From NCBI GenBank assembly GCA_963790775.1, contig CAWBPR010000006.1:62001-126000 (forward strand): 64,000 nt of DNA, in the 5' to 3' direction. Source of the DNA: JASJBU01 sp963790775. GTDB lineage: Bacteria; Pseudomonadota; Gammaproteobacteria; Chromatiales; Chromatiaceae. This document shows positions 54,612-62,799 of the stretch, one piece after another. Made by a program: the position numbers and the translations under genes. The stretch's first letter is position 1; every line of letters begins with the position of its first letter. The notes beneath the pieces are model-generated. The model was not told the DNA's origin, did no database searches, and worked only from the letters and a program-made list of their open reading frames with translations.

Positions 54612-54752
54612 TTAGGAAAGTACCTCCTGCGTTAAGAACAAAAAACCCAGAGATCCAACAAGGACAGCAACAGCGGTATACTGGAGCACGATGCAGATAC
54701 CAGGCAAGTCGTTACAGACTTTACTATAGCGGCAGAGCTTGCAGTTTTTCAT
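54612..54752 (-). CDS. Small cysteine-rich single-span membrane protein
   Basis: A 46-residue frame from ATG 54752: MKNCKLCRYSKVCNDLPGIC (Cys4, 7, 13, 20) followed by one hydrophobic helix (about 21-41) and a short end. GAGG lies 6 bases before the ATG. The CxxC-x5-C-x6-C head could bind a metal or Fe-S cluster at the membrane face. I do not know a family. It would be missed by usual length cut-offs. Confidence 0.5.
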   Translation of the reverse strand: MKNCKLCRYSKVCNDLPGICIVLQYTAVAVLVGSLGFLFLTQEVLS

Positions 54753-55046
54753 AATACACCTCACTCACAACAGAGGCCGGCACACTTCCCTGGAAGGCCG
54801 TTTGCCGACAGATTTAGGCATGAACTGACTGTTCAACCCAGCAAGGTAACTTGGCTGATGGGCAGGCAAACACACCATTCGGTCATCTGGACCAACTATT
54901 CAGAGCATCATCGCATAGATATTTTGCTGGGAACAAGAGTTTTATCGGTATTTCCAGGTACTTTGTAAGCGTATGAATGGGATCGCTTTTACCTGAGTTG
55001 TTAACCGTTTAACATGTAGCGTTGATGTCGTACTGGAGTTTATTTC
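54753..55046. other. Intergenic region with no visible gene
   Basis: About 290 bp between divergent small genes. It contains a GGCCGG/AAGGCCG-type partial repeat near 54780-54812 and GTTAAC/GTTTAAC copies near 54999-55012. No gene or clear promoter is visible. Confidence 0.3.
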
Positions 55047-55379
55047 ATGTTAATACAAGGGCCGTTTAAAATTGGTGTGCTCGATCAGCCTGACCAGCCT
55101 GGTCGTGAACTGCACATCGAATTTACCCCTGAGTTTCAATCGCTTGAGTTACAAAACCAAGCTCAGGAATTTCAAGAATACTTAATGGAACTGGAACAGG
55201 GCATCACTACCTTGGCGGAGGATGATCCAAACCGGGCCGGGATGCTGGTCGTGCAACAGATCGCAGAACAATTGTCGCCGCATATTCAGAGTGGCGATGT
55301 GGAACTGCAAGATACCATTATCGTTGAAATGGGCAGGGATTACTCCAGCGACTCCCTGATGAATCTGCTGAAAGAATGA
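55047..55379 (+). CDS. Hypothetical acidic protein upstream of cnoX
   Basis: A 110-residue soluble acidic protein (MLIQGPFKIGVLDQPDQPG...) with a helical core (LELQNQAQEFQEYLMELEQG) and no cysteine. Its stop overlaps the cnoX start (ATGA), so the two are translationally coupled. I do not recognise a family; the coupling suggests a chaperone-related role, but that is only inference. Confidence 0.65.
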   Translation: MLIQGPFKIGVLDQPDQPGRELHIEFTPEFQSLELQNQAQEFQEYLMELEQGITTLAEDDPNRAGMLVVQQIAEQLSPHIQSGDVELQDTIIVEMGRDYSSDSLMNLLKE

Positions 55380-56240
55380 ATGCTTCACCCTACATACTGG
55401 AAGGCACAACAGAAAATTTTGAACGCCTGGTGATAGAAAATTCTCGAAAAGGCCTGGTTCTGGTTGATTTCTGGGCCCCCTGGGTCGGGCCCTCTTTGAG
55501 GCAGCAGGAGATACTTAGGCGATCTGGCGCGATCCCATGAGGGCCGTTTTTTACTGGTTTCAGTGAATACCGATGAACAGAAGCCACTGGCGGAGCGGTT
55601 CGGAGTGCGCAGCCTGCCTAATTTTAAACTTTTTCGGAAAGGCGTGATGGTGGCTGAATACCATGGTGTGCAGCCGGAAGCCGATTATCCGCGCATCATT
55701 GAAAAGTACGTGGCAAAAAAACTCGATAGGATCAGCACCGAGGCCGTGGCTGCCTGGCAGTCGGGGCAGATCGAGCGGGCCTTGCAGACCCTTGCTGAGG
55801 CCGCCATGGAGTTCCCGCAAAACCTGGCTTATCCGGCGTTGATGGCCAAGATTTTGATGCGAGAAGGTCGTGAAGAGGATGCCCATGCGCTGCTCAGCGC
55901 CTTACCGGATGTGGCTCAGGACGCCAAGGAGGTCAGCGGGCTGCTGGCTCATCTCGGATTCATGCTTGCTGCGCGTGAAGTTCATGATCCGGCAATCCTG
56001 CAGCAGCGGATAAAGTCTGATCCGGACGATGCCGAAGCGCGATACCTGTTGGCGGCTAAGTTGGTACTCGGCGATGAGTTGCAGCAGGGATTGGAGCATT
56101 TGCTCTACCTGACCCGGAAGCATGCCAAATATAGGAATGGGATTGCCCGTAAAGGTATGCAGGCGGTGCTTGAAATGCTCGACCCTGAGGATGAAGAGGT
56201 GGCGCGTTATCGGCGTGAACTCTTTCGCCTCAACTACTGA
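55376..56240 (+). pseudogene. cnoX: CnoX/YbbN-like thioredoxin-TPR chaperone, frameshifted
   Basis: Thioredoxin domain then TPR domain: the N-terminus holds VLVDFWAPWVGPSLRQQ, where the WCGPC site is WVGPS and both catalytic cysteines are absent, as in other redox-inactive members. The frame breaks at 55514-55517 (CTT AGG C); one base less gives LGDLARSHEGRFLLVSVNTDEQKPLAERFG and the C-terminal 225 residues (TPR helices such as AAWQSGQIERALQTLAEAA) follow intact. CnoX protects proteins from chlorine stress with GroEL. Start ATG 55376 overlaps the upstream stop. Confidence 0.82.
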
Positions 56241-56244
56241 CAAA

Positions 56245-57576
56245 ATGGAAAAACCTGTCCCGAATATCGGCTTCGTCAGTCTGGGCTGCCCTAAAAACCT
56301 GGTGGATTCCGAACGTATCCTGAGCCGTTTACGCGCGGAAGGCTATCGGCTTTCGGCATCCTATGAAGGAGCGGAACTGGTGGTGGTCAATACCTGTGGC
56401 TTCATCGATGCGGCGGTGGATGAGTCACTGGATGCGATCGGTGAGGCCCTGCGGGAGAATGGCCGGGTGATAGTCACTGGCTGTCTGGGCAAGGATGAAC
56501 AACGCATCCGTACTGCCCACCCCGAAGTGCTGGCGGTGACCGGGCCGCATGCCTACGAGGCGGTGATGGCGGCGGTGCATGCACAGATTCCTGCGCCTCA
56601 CGACCCTTTTACGAGCCTGCTGCCTCCCACCGGCGTCAAGCTGACTCCCCGTCACTATGCCTATCTGAAGATCTCCGAGGGCTGCAACCACAGCTGTACA
56701 TTTTGCATTATTCCGGACCTGCGTGGCCCACTGGTGAGCAGACCTATCGGCGAAGTCATGCAGGAGGCCGAACGGCTGGTGGAGTCGGGCGTCAGGGAGC
56801 TGCTGGTGGTCTCCCAGGATACCAGCGCCTATGGTGTAGACCTCAAATACCGACCGGATTTCTGGCAGGGGCGTCCTCTGCAAACCCGTATCCGCGAGCT
56901 GGCCGGCGCCCTCGGAGAACTGCAGGCCTGGGTCAGGCTGCACTACGTTTATCCCTATCCCCATGTGGACGAGCTTATTCCGCTGATGGCGGAGGGCCAC
57001 ATCCTGCCCTATCTGGATATGCCTCTGCAGCATTCCAATGCCCGGGTGCTGAAAGCAATGAAGCGACCGGCGGCTACAGAAAAAGTCCTGGAACGGATCG
57101 GCCGCTGGCGCCAGGAATGTCCTGAGCTGACCCTGCGCAGCACCTTCATCGTCGGGTTTCCAGGTGAGACCGAGTCGGAATTTTCTGAATTGCTGGATTT
57201 TCTGCGCGAAGCGCAACTCGACCGTGTAGGCTGCTTTGCCTATTCGCCGGTAGCCGGCGCCCAGGCCAATCAGCTTCCCGACTCTGTACCGACGGAGGTC
57301 AAGGAGGAGCGCAGAGCGCGTTTCATGGAGGTCCAGGCGGAAATCAGTCGGGCGCGACTTCAGGCGCGTGTCGGCACCGAGACAATCGTGCTGGTGGATG
57401 AGGTAAAAGAGAAGCAGGTCATCGCCCGCAGTTCAGCCGATGCGCCGGAAATCGATGGGCAGGTCTTTATGCCTGGCGCCTGGGATCTGGAGCCCGGTGA
57501 TTTTATCGAGGTGAAGATAACCGCAGCAACCGCACACGACCTGAAGGCGGAGCCCCTGGACGTGGATGAAGGATGA
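56245..57576 (+). CDS. rimO: Ribosomal protein S12 Asp methylthiotransferase
   Basis: RimO attaches a methylthio group to an Asp of ribosomal protein S12. The 443-residue chain from ATG 56245 has the N-terminal UPF0004 cysteines (SLGCPKN, VVNTCGF, VTGCLGK), the radical SAM CxxxCxxC in GCNHSCTFCIIPDLRG, and a C-terminal TRAM domain. A longer version starting inside cnoX is rejected. It lies 4 bp after cnoX. Confidence 0.96.
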   Translation: MEKPVPNIGFVSLGCPKNLVDSERILSRLRAEGYRLSASYEGAELVVVNTCGFIDAAVDESLDAIGEALRENGRVIVTGCLGKDEQRIRTAHPEVLAVTGPHAYEAVMAAVHAQIPAPHDPFTSLLPPTGVKLTPRHYAYLKISEGCNHSCTFCIIPDLRGPLVSRPIGEVMQEAERLVESGVRELLVVSQDTSAYGVDLKYRPDFWQGRPLQTRIRELAGALGELQAWVRLHYVYPYPHVDELIPLMAEGHILPYLDMPLQHSNARVLKAMKRPAATEKVLERIGRWRQECPELTLRSTFIVGFPGETESEFSELLDFLREAQLDRVGCFAYSPVAGAQANQLPDSVPTEVKEERRARFMEVQAEISRARLQARVGTETIVLVDEVKEKQVIARSSADAPEIDGQVFMPGAWDLEPGDFIEVKITAATAHDLKAEPLDVDEG

Positions 57577-57653
57577 CAAACGGGGTTGAGGTATGTGATT
57601 TATGCGCTTCCCTGCGCATGCCTGCCAACCAGCAGATTGAAAGCCGAAGTCCT

Positions 57654-57869
57654 TTAGAAAGCAGATCCGCTGGTCTTGCCGATCTTTTTCAGAATCAAAG
57701 CCAGAGGGCAGAAACCCGTGAAGGCGGATTGCAGCAGGTTCAGTCCCACAAAGGCGGTAAAATAGAGCCAGTAGCCGTGGTGGAAGATGGGGCTGCCCGG
57801 AGTGCCCAGCGCCAGGCTCAGCAGGATGGCAAAGCCGGCGAAAGCGAGAACGATGCGATCTATATTCAT
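57654..57869 (-). CDS. DUF2892 small inner membrane protein
   Basis: A 71-residue protein with two hydrophobic helices (7-22 and 32-55), the second containing the family pattern YFTAFVGLNLLQSAFTGFCPLA. Start ATG 57869 has GAGG 7 bases upstream. DUF2892 occurs alone or fused to rhodanese domains (YgaP) in sulfur-handling contexts. It is convergent with rimO. Confidence 0.82.
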   Translation of the reverse strand: MNIDRIVLAFAGFAILLSLALGTPGSPIFHHGYWLYFTAFVGLNLLQSAFTGFCPLALILKKIGKTSGSAF

Positions 57870-57984
57870 GAAATTGCCTCTAACATGACATTTTGATTTA
57901 GCCGCCATCGAAACTGCCGGCGACCGACTAAAGAAAAAAAGCATATTAGCTCAATCTAATATTAAGTCAAGGACTAAAAATACT

Positions 57985-59574
57985 ATGCCCGAGCATCACG
58001 CCTTTGATCTGGAAAAGCAGCAGCAGCTGATTACCGCCTTGCTGGATTCAGCGGCATTCAGTGACGACTCCGGTGAGGTAGAGCATATCCAGACCCACAT
58101 CTCTCATGTGATTCTTGCTGGCGAATTTGCCTACAAGATCAAGAAACCCCTGGATCTGGGTTTTCTCGATTTCTCCACATTGGAGCGGCGTAAATTTTGC
58201 TGCGAAGAAGAGTTGCGGCTGAACCGGCGTTTGGCCCCGGAACTCTATCTGGATGTGGTTCGGATCACCGGCAGTTTGGATTTCCCCACGATCGGTGGCG
58301 CTGGGGAGGTGCTCGAGTATGCCGTCAGAATGCGCCGCTTTTCACAGTCAGGTCTGCTCAGCGAAACACCACCAGACCGGGAGACGATCATCCTGCTTGC
58401 CCGGCTGGTGGCTGAATTTCATCAATCTATACCCCAGGCCGGCAGCGCGACAGACTATGGCAGGCCTGAGCGGGTCATCTACCCGATGCTGGAAAATTTC
58501 AACCAGATCCGTGACATGGGTGTGGAGTCCCTGGATGTCGATCAGCTGGAATCGCTTGAGGCCTGGACCCGCAATCAGGCGCAGCAACTCGATGACCTGA
58601 TGGGGCAGCGCAGGCAGGCGGGCCATATCCGGGAGTGTCACGGCGATATGCATCTTGGCAATATCACCCGTTATCAGGGCCAGCTCGAGGTGTTTGATGG
58701 CATCGAATTCAATCCGAATCTGAGCTGGATCGATACCTTCAATGATGTCGCCTTCCTGTTGATGGATCTGGAGTACAGAGGACTGCGGCAGGAGGCGGCC
58801 GCCTTTCTTAACGAATATCTGGCGCAGTCAGGCGACTACCCGGGCCTGCCATTAATGCGCTTCTATCAGCTCTACCGGGCCATGGTGCGGGCCAAGGTGG
58901 CGGCAATCCGTATGGGACAGACTGGGCAGAGTGAGCAGGAGCGGCAGGCGATCGGCCAGGAGTTTGCGGGTTACCTCGAAATGGCTGAACGCTATACCCG
59001 GAGCAAGCCCCCCGTCCTGTTCATCACCCACGGTCTCTCCGGTTCCGGTAAAAGCCTGTTCAGCGGTTGGCTGGCGGAAGCGTTTCCTGCGATACGCCTG
59101 CGCTCTGATGTGGAGCGAAAACGCCTTTTTCAAGGCCAGCACCAGGTCAATGGTCTGGAGCAGGGGCTCTACAGTACCGAGATTACTCAAGCTACCTATG
59201 ATCACCTGATGGAAACGGCCGGCAGGGTGTTGCGAGCGGGCTATTCGGTGATTGTCGATGCGGCCTTCCTCAAGGCTGGTCAGCGTCAGCTGTTTATGCA
59301 GTTAGCCGCTGAGCTTGAGATGCCCTGTGTGATTCTGGATTGCGTGGCGCCGGATGAGTTGCTTCGTGAAAGGGTATTGGCCCGCCAACAAGAAGGCGTA
59401 GACCCCTCTGATGCCGATCTGCGGGTCTTGGAGATGCAGATGAAAAACCGCGATCCACTGAATGAGCGGGAGCTTTGCCGCAGAGTGGAAGTGGATACCA
59501 GGCTATTCCCACCCCAGGGGTTGCTGCAACAGTTATCTGCACGGTTGGCTGATTTAGTCGAGAAAACGGCATGA
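57985..59574 (+). CDS. Fused phosphotransferase (APH-like) / P-loop kinase protein
   Basis: The N-terminal 330 residues resemble aminoglycoside phosphotransferase-like kinases, with YKIKKPLDLGFLDFS, the catalytic-loop Brenner motif CHGDMHLGNI and metal-binding IEFNPNLSWIDTFND. The C-terminal 190 carry a Walker A motif GLSGSGKSLF and LRSDVERKRLF, like small-molecule kinases. The 529-residue fused architecture recurs in proteobacteria without known substrate. It overlaps the next gene by 4 bp. Confidence 0.85.
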   Translation: MPEHHAFDLEKQQQLITALLDSAAFSDDSGEVEHIQTHISHVILAGEFAYKIKKPLDLGFLDFSTLERRKFCCEEELRLNRRLAPELYLDVVRITGSLDFPTIGGAGEVLEYAVRMRRFSQSGLLSETPPDRETIILLARLVAEFHQSIPQAGSATDYGRPERVIYPMLENFNQIRDMGVESLDVDQLESLEAWTRNQAQQLDDLMGQRRQAGHIRECHGDMHLGNITRYQGQLEVFDGIEFNPNLSWIDTFNDVAFLLMDLEYRGLRQEAAAFLNEYLAQSGDYPGLPLMRFYQLYRAMVRAKVAAIRMGQTGQSEQERQAIGQEFAGYLEMAERYTRSKPPVLFITHGLSGSGKSLFSGWLAEAFPAIRLRSDVERKRLFQGQHQVNGLEQGLYSTEITQATYDHLMETAGRVLRAGYSVIVDAAFLKAGQRQLFMQLAAELEMPCVILDCVAPDELLRERVLARQQEGVDPSDADLRVLEMQMKNRDPLNERELCRRVEVDTRLFPPQGLLQQLSARLADLVEKTA

Positions 59575-59903
59575 AGTTTCCATATCTGCCCATCGGACAG
59601 AGGTTTAGTTACAAAGAGAAAACCTATACCAAAACAGGTCCTCTGACCGCGAGTGAAGAAGGGACCGGCAAGAGCCAGCTGATCATGAAATCAGCTGAGG
59701 TGACCCCGCTGGATCTGCTCGAAAAACCCGTGGAAAAGCAGCTGAGACAGTTCAGTGCCAACGAAGTGAGGGAAATGTTTGCCAATCATCATAAGCAGCT
59801 GAGGAGTGCTTTGCTGGAACAGACGGATCAGCATGGCAGTCTGATGCTCGACCAGGTGCTCCAGCTGATTGATGAGCAGGGGATGCCAGGTGAGCTTGAT
59901 TAG
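59571..59903 (+). CDS. Small hypothetical protein coupled to the kinase fusion
   Basis: A 110-residue polar protein (MKFPYLPIGQRFSYKEKTYTKTGPLTAS...) with an SH3-like N-terminal beta pattern and a helical C-terminal half. Its ATG overlaps the stop of the kinase fusion, so it is co-translated. Its stop overlaps the convergent transporter stop by 4 bp. I do not recognise a family. Confidence 0.7.
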   Translation: MKFPYLPIGQRFSYKEKTYTKTGPLTASEEGTGKSQLIMKSAEVTPLDLLEKPVEKQLRQFSANEVREMFANHHKQLRSALLEQTDQHGSLMLDQVLQLIDEQGMPGELD

Positions 59904-60775
59904 CTCAGGGCAATCAGGGCAACACCGCCAAGCATGACCGCGCCGGCAATCAGATGGCTGCCCAGACCTGTTTCCTTGAACAGATAGGCGCCATACAGGA
60001 TGCCGAACAGCAGGCTGGTGCGCTTTACCGCGATCATGTAAGCCACTTCCACCTGGTTCAGGGCAATGAAATGGGTAAGCAACATCAGCCCCATCAATAG
60101 AGCCGTACCCAGCACTGGCAGTGGCTTGCGCCAGATGCTCAGAAATGCGCTGGGCCGCGCCACTCCCAGCAAGGGAATCAGCGCCAGCCCCACCAGGGTG
60201 AAGTAAAAAGGTGCGAACAGTTCAGGCGGCATATACTGCATCGCACCTTTGCCGCCGACGGCAGTGAAGCTGTAGAGCAGCGCGACAACCAGCATCATTA
60301 ACGAACCCGGATGCCGGTAGATGTGCTGCAGAGGCAGCATCCAGCTGCGCCAGGCGTGGAGTGTGGCCTGCCGGAAATTCAGCAGCCAGGCCCCTGTCAC
60401 CACCAGCAAAATCCCCAGCAGTCCCTGAGCCGAGAGGGACTCACCCAGCAGCAGGAAGCCAGTGACGATCACAAACACTGGGGTAAAGGCCATATAGGGC
60501 AGTGTCTGTGACAGGGGGTAGTCCCGAATCGCTCGGTTGTAGAGCAGCATTGCGCCGATCTCCAGGGGCACAATAGCGCCCATCCACATCCAGAATTGCA
60601 GCGGGAGTTCCGGAAAAGGATGGGTGAACAATAATGGTGAGACAAGCAGGCCGGTGAGGGTCAGTCTGACTAAAGTCAGCTCCCATGCTGAAAAGTCACT
60701 GAGGGCGCCCTTGATCAACGCATCGGCGGAAGCCAGCGAGAATGCGCAGAGCAGGGTTAGCGGAAACCATTCCAT
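59900..60775 (-). CDS. EamA/DMT family membrane transporter
   Basis: A 291-residue protein with about ten hydrophobic helices in two EamA-like halves (about 1-140 and 150-290), the drug/metabolite transporter layout. Motifs include ASADALIKGALSDFSAWELTLVR and a C-terminal VAYMIAVKRTSLLFGILYG. Substrates of such exporters range from amino acids to drugs and cannot be predicted here. It is 29 bp after lpxH on the same strand. Confidence 0.85.
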   Translation of the reverse strand: MEWFPLTLLCAFSLASADALIKGALSDFSAWELTLVRLTLTGLLVSPLLFTHPFPELPLQFWMWMGAIVPLEIGAMLLYNRAIRDYPLSQTLPYMAFTPVFVIVTGFLLLGESLSAQGLLGILLVVTGAWLLNFRQATLHAWRSWMLPLQHIYRHPGSLMMLVVALLYSFTAVGGKGAMQYMPPELFAPFYFTLVGLALIPLLGVARPSAFLSIWRKPLPVLGTALLMGLMLLTHFIALNQVEVAYMIAVKRTSLLFGILYGAYLFKETGLGSHLIAGAVMLGGVALIALS

Positions 60776-60804
60776 GATTTGTCAGGGCGGGCTTGTCCGG
60801 ACTT

Positions 60805-61545
60805 TCAGTCTGTTGGCTGCAGGGTGAAAGTGCCGCGCTGCCAGCCATCCGGACTGACACTGAGAAATCCGGCATGTTCCGCGTGCCACTCGGCCAGCAC
60901 ATAGCGTAATGCCGGTTTATCGTTGAGCTTGAAGCGGTGCAGATGAGGGCGATGTGTATGCCCATGGATCAGGCACTGCGCAGCATGGTGCAGCATGGCG
61001 CTTTCCACTGCCTGTTGATTGACGTCCATGATCTCATCGGCTTTCAATGAGTTGGCCTCGCCACTTCTGACGCGGTAGTCAGCGGCGGTGGCGATGCGTT
61101 TCGCGACCGGCAGGCTGAGAAATTGGCGGATGAACTCAGGGTCCCTGACTTGTCTGCGAAATGCCTGATAGGCCTGGTCATCGGTACACAGCAGATCACC
61201 ATGCATCAACAGGGTCGGGATGCCCTGCAGTTGTACCAGGGTCGGATCCTGCAGCAGTTCAGCACCAGTTTCGGTACAAAATCTTTCACCGATCAGAAAA
61301 TCCCGATTGCCGTGCATCAGCCGTAACTTAGTGCCGCTTTGGGTGAGCGCCCGCAAGGCGGTCTTGATGTCAGTGGCAGGCTGTTGCTGCAGATCATCCC
61401 CGATCCAGACGTCGAACAGGTCCCCCAGGATGTAGAGGGTTTCGGCTTGCGGAGCACGCAGTGCAAGGAATCGCAGAAAGAGCCGCACCGTGTCCGGCCT
61501 CTCGCCGGACAGGTGCAGGTCCGAGATGAAAAGCGCCTCAGACAC
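60805..61545 (-). CDS. lpxH: UDP-2,3-diacylglucosamine diphosphatase
   Basis: LpxH cleaves UDP-2,3-diacylglucosamine to lipid X in lipid A synthesis. The 246-residue metallophosphoesterase has all motifs: FISDLHLSG (Asp8, His10), LGDLFDVWIGDD, MHGNRDFLIG, LMHGDLLCTDD and LIHGHTHRP. It directly follows ppiB (no gap), the conserved gammaproteobacterial order. Confidence 0.95.
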   Translation of the reverse strand: MSEALFISDLHLSGERPDTVRLFLRFLALRAPQAETLYILGDLFDVWIGDDLQQQPATDIKTALRALTQSGTKLRLMHGNRDFLIGERFCTETGAELLQDPTLVQLQGIPTLLMHGDLLCTDDQAYQAFRRQVRDPEFIRQFLSLPVAKRIATAADYRVRSGEANSLKADEIMDVNQQAVESAMLHHAAQCLIHGHTHRPHLHRFKLNDKPALRYVLAEWHAEHAGFLSVSPDGWQRGTFTLQPTD

Positions 61546-62034
61546 CTAGTCGGTGATTTCGGCCTTTTCGATAATGATGTCTTCGGCAGGGACATCCTGG
61601 TGACCGGCGCGGTTGGTGGTTTCGACTGCCTTCATCTTATTCACTACGTCCATGCCGCTGGTGATCTTGCCAAACACACAGTAGCCCCAGCCATCCTGGC
61701 CTGGGTGATCGAGAAACTTGTTGTTGGCGACGTTGATAAAAAACTGCGCAGTGGCTGAATGGGGCTCCATGGTGCGGGCCATGGCAATGGTGCCGATCTC
61801 GTTCGAAAGGCCGTTCTTTGCCTCGTTCTGGATAGGCTCGCGGGTCTGCTTCTGAACCATGCCGGGCAGGAAGCCGCCGCCCTGGATCATGAAATTTTCG
61901 ATGACACGATGAAAGATCGTACCATCGAAAAAACCATCCTTCACATATTGAATGAAGTTCGCGCAGGTGTTGGGTGCATTCTCCTCGTCCAGCTCAATAA
62001 CGATAGGGCCCAGGTTGGTTGTCAATGTGATCAT
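61546..62034 (-). CDS. ppiB: Cytoplasmic cyclophilin-type peptidyl-prolyl isomerase
   Basis: A 162-residue cyclophilin without a signal peptide. Active site residues are in GTIFHRVIENFMIQGGGF (Arg in FHRV, Phe/Gln in FMIQGG), with ARTMEPHSATAQFFIN and GYCVFGKI following. It lies 26 bp after the periplasmic paralogue and abuts lpxH, so the three are probably one operon. Confidence 0.95.
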   Translation of the reverse strand: MITLTTNLGPIVIELDEENAPNTCANFIQYVKDGFFDGTIFHRVIENFMIQGGGFLPGMVQKQTREPIQNEAKNGLSNEIGTIAMARTMEPHSATAQFFINVANNKFLDHPGQDGWGYCVFGKITSGMDVVNKMKAVETTNRAGHQDVPAEDIIIEKAEITD

Positions 62035-62060
62035 AAGATATACCTGTGATTGTTGTGCTC

Positions 62061-62666
62061 TTACTGTATGGACAGAGAAGAAGGTGTTTTCGGAATCTCA
62101 GAAACAACAGTGACCTTCTCAATGATAACTGTGTTTTCTGGCACATTTGGCAGACGGTTTTTGATGCCGGTCTTCTGATTGGCAATGGCGTCGACTACAT
62201 CCATGCCTTCAATCACTTTACCGAAAACGCAGTAGCCCCACCCGTCCCGGCTCGGATAGTCCAGGTTGTCATTGTCCTTGTGATTGATAAAGAACTGTGC
62301 GGTTGCGGAGTGGGGGGCTGAGGTCCTGGCCATGGCAATCGTGCCGCGCATGTTCTTCAGACCATTTTTCGCCTCATTCTGAACCGGGGCGTGGGTTTTT
62401 TTCCTCTCCAGCTCAGGGGTGAAACCACCGCCCTGAATCATGAAGTCCTTGATCACTCGATGGAAAATAGTGCCGTTGTAGAAGCCCTCATCCACATAAC
62501 TGAGGAAATTTTCTACTGTTTTGGGGGCCTTTTCCTTATCCAGCTCAAGGACAATGTCTCCCTGACTGGTTTCGATGTTGACCTGTACCTTCTCCGCCAG
62601 CGCATTGAATGAAAAGACGGAGGTCAGAATGAGTGTTACTAATATTTTGAGAAAGCGTTGTTTCAT
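62061..62666 (-). CDS. ppiA: Periplasmic cyclophilin-type peptidyl-prolyl isomerase
   Basis: A 201-residue cyclophilin with a signal peptide (KILVTLILTSVFSFNALA, cleavage before EKVQ), placing it in the periplasm. The catalytic block GTIFHRVIKDFMIQGGGF, then ARTSAPHSATAQFFIN and GYCVFGKVIEGM, is nearly the same as in ppiB, showing a local duplication. It opens the ppiA-ppiB-lpxH string. Confidence 0.94.
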   Translation of the reverse strand: MKQRFLKILVTLILTSVFSFNALAEKVQVNIETSQGDIVLELDKEKAPKTVENFLSYVDEGFYNGTIFHRVIKDFMIQGGGFTPELERKKTHAPVQNEAKNGLKNMRGTIAMARTSAPHSATAQFFINHKDNDNLDYPSRDGWGYCVFGKVIEGMDVVDAIANQKTGIKNRLPNVPENTVIIEKVTVVSEIPKTPSSLSIQ

Positions 62667-62738
62667 GGCGTATGTCCCGATTGGCTTGTGGCAAAGGGGG
62701 CAATGATATAGCTTCTGCTGGGGCGTAAAAAGGGGGGG

Positions 62739-62780
62739 TCCGCCAGCGATTGATGATTTTAGCGTATTGCTGGCGGATTT
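62739..62780. terminator. Terminator after the chemotaxis receptor gene
   Basis: TCCGCCAGC (62739-62747) and GCTGGCGGA (62769-62777) form a 9-bp stem with a 21-base loop. On the + strand TTTT follows directly; on the minus strand a C run and then TTTTT follow. Since the receptor gene ends at 62800 on the minus strand, this hairpin probably ends its transcript. Confidence 0.55.
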
Positions 62781-62799
62781 TCCTGTATCGATGGATCGA

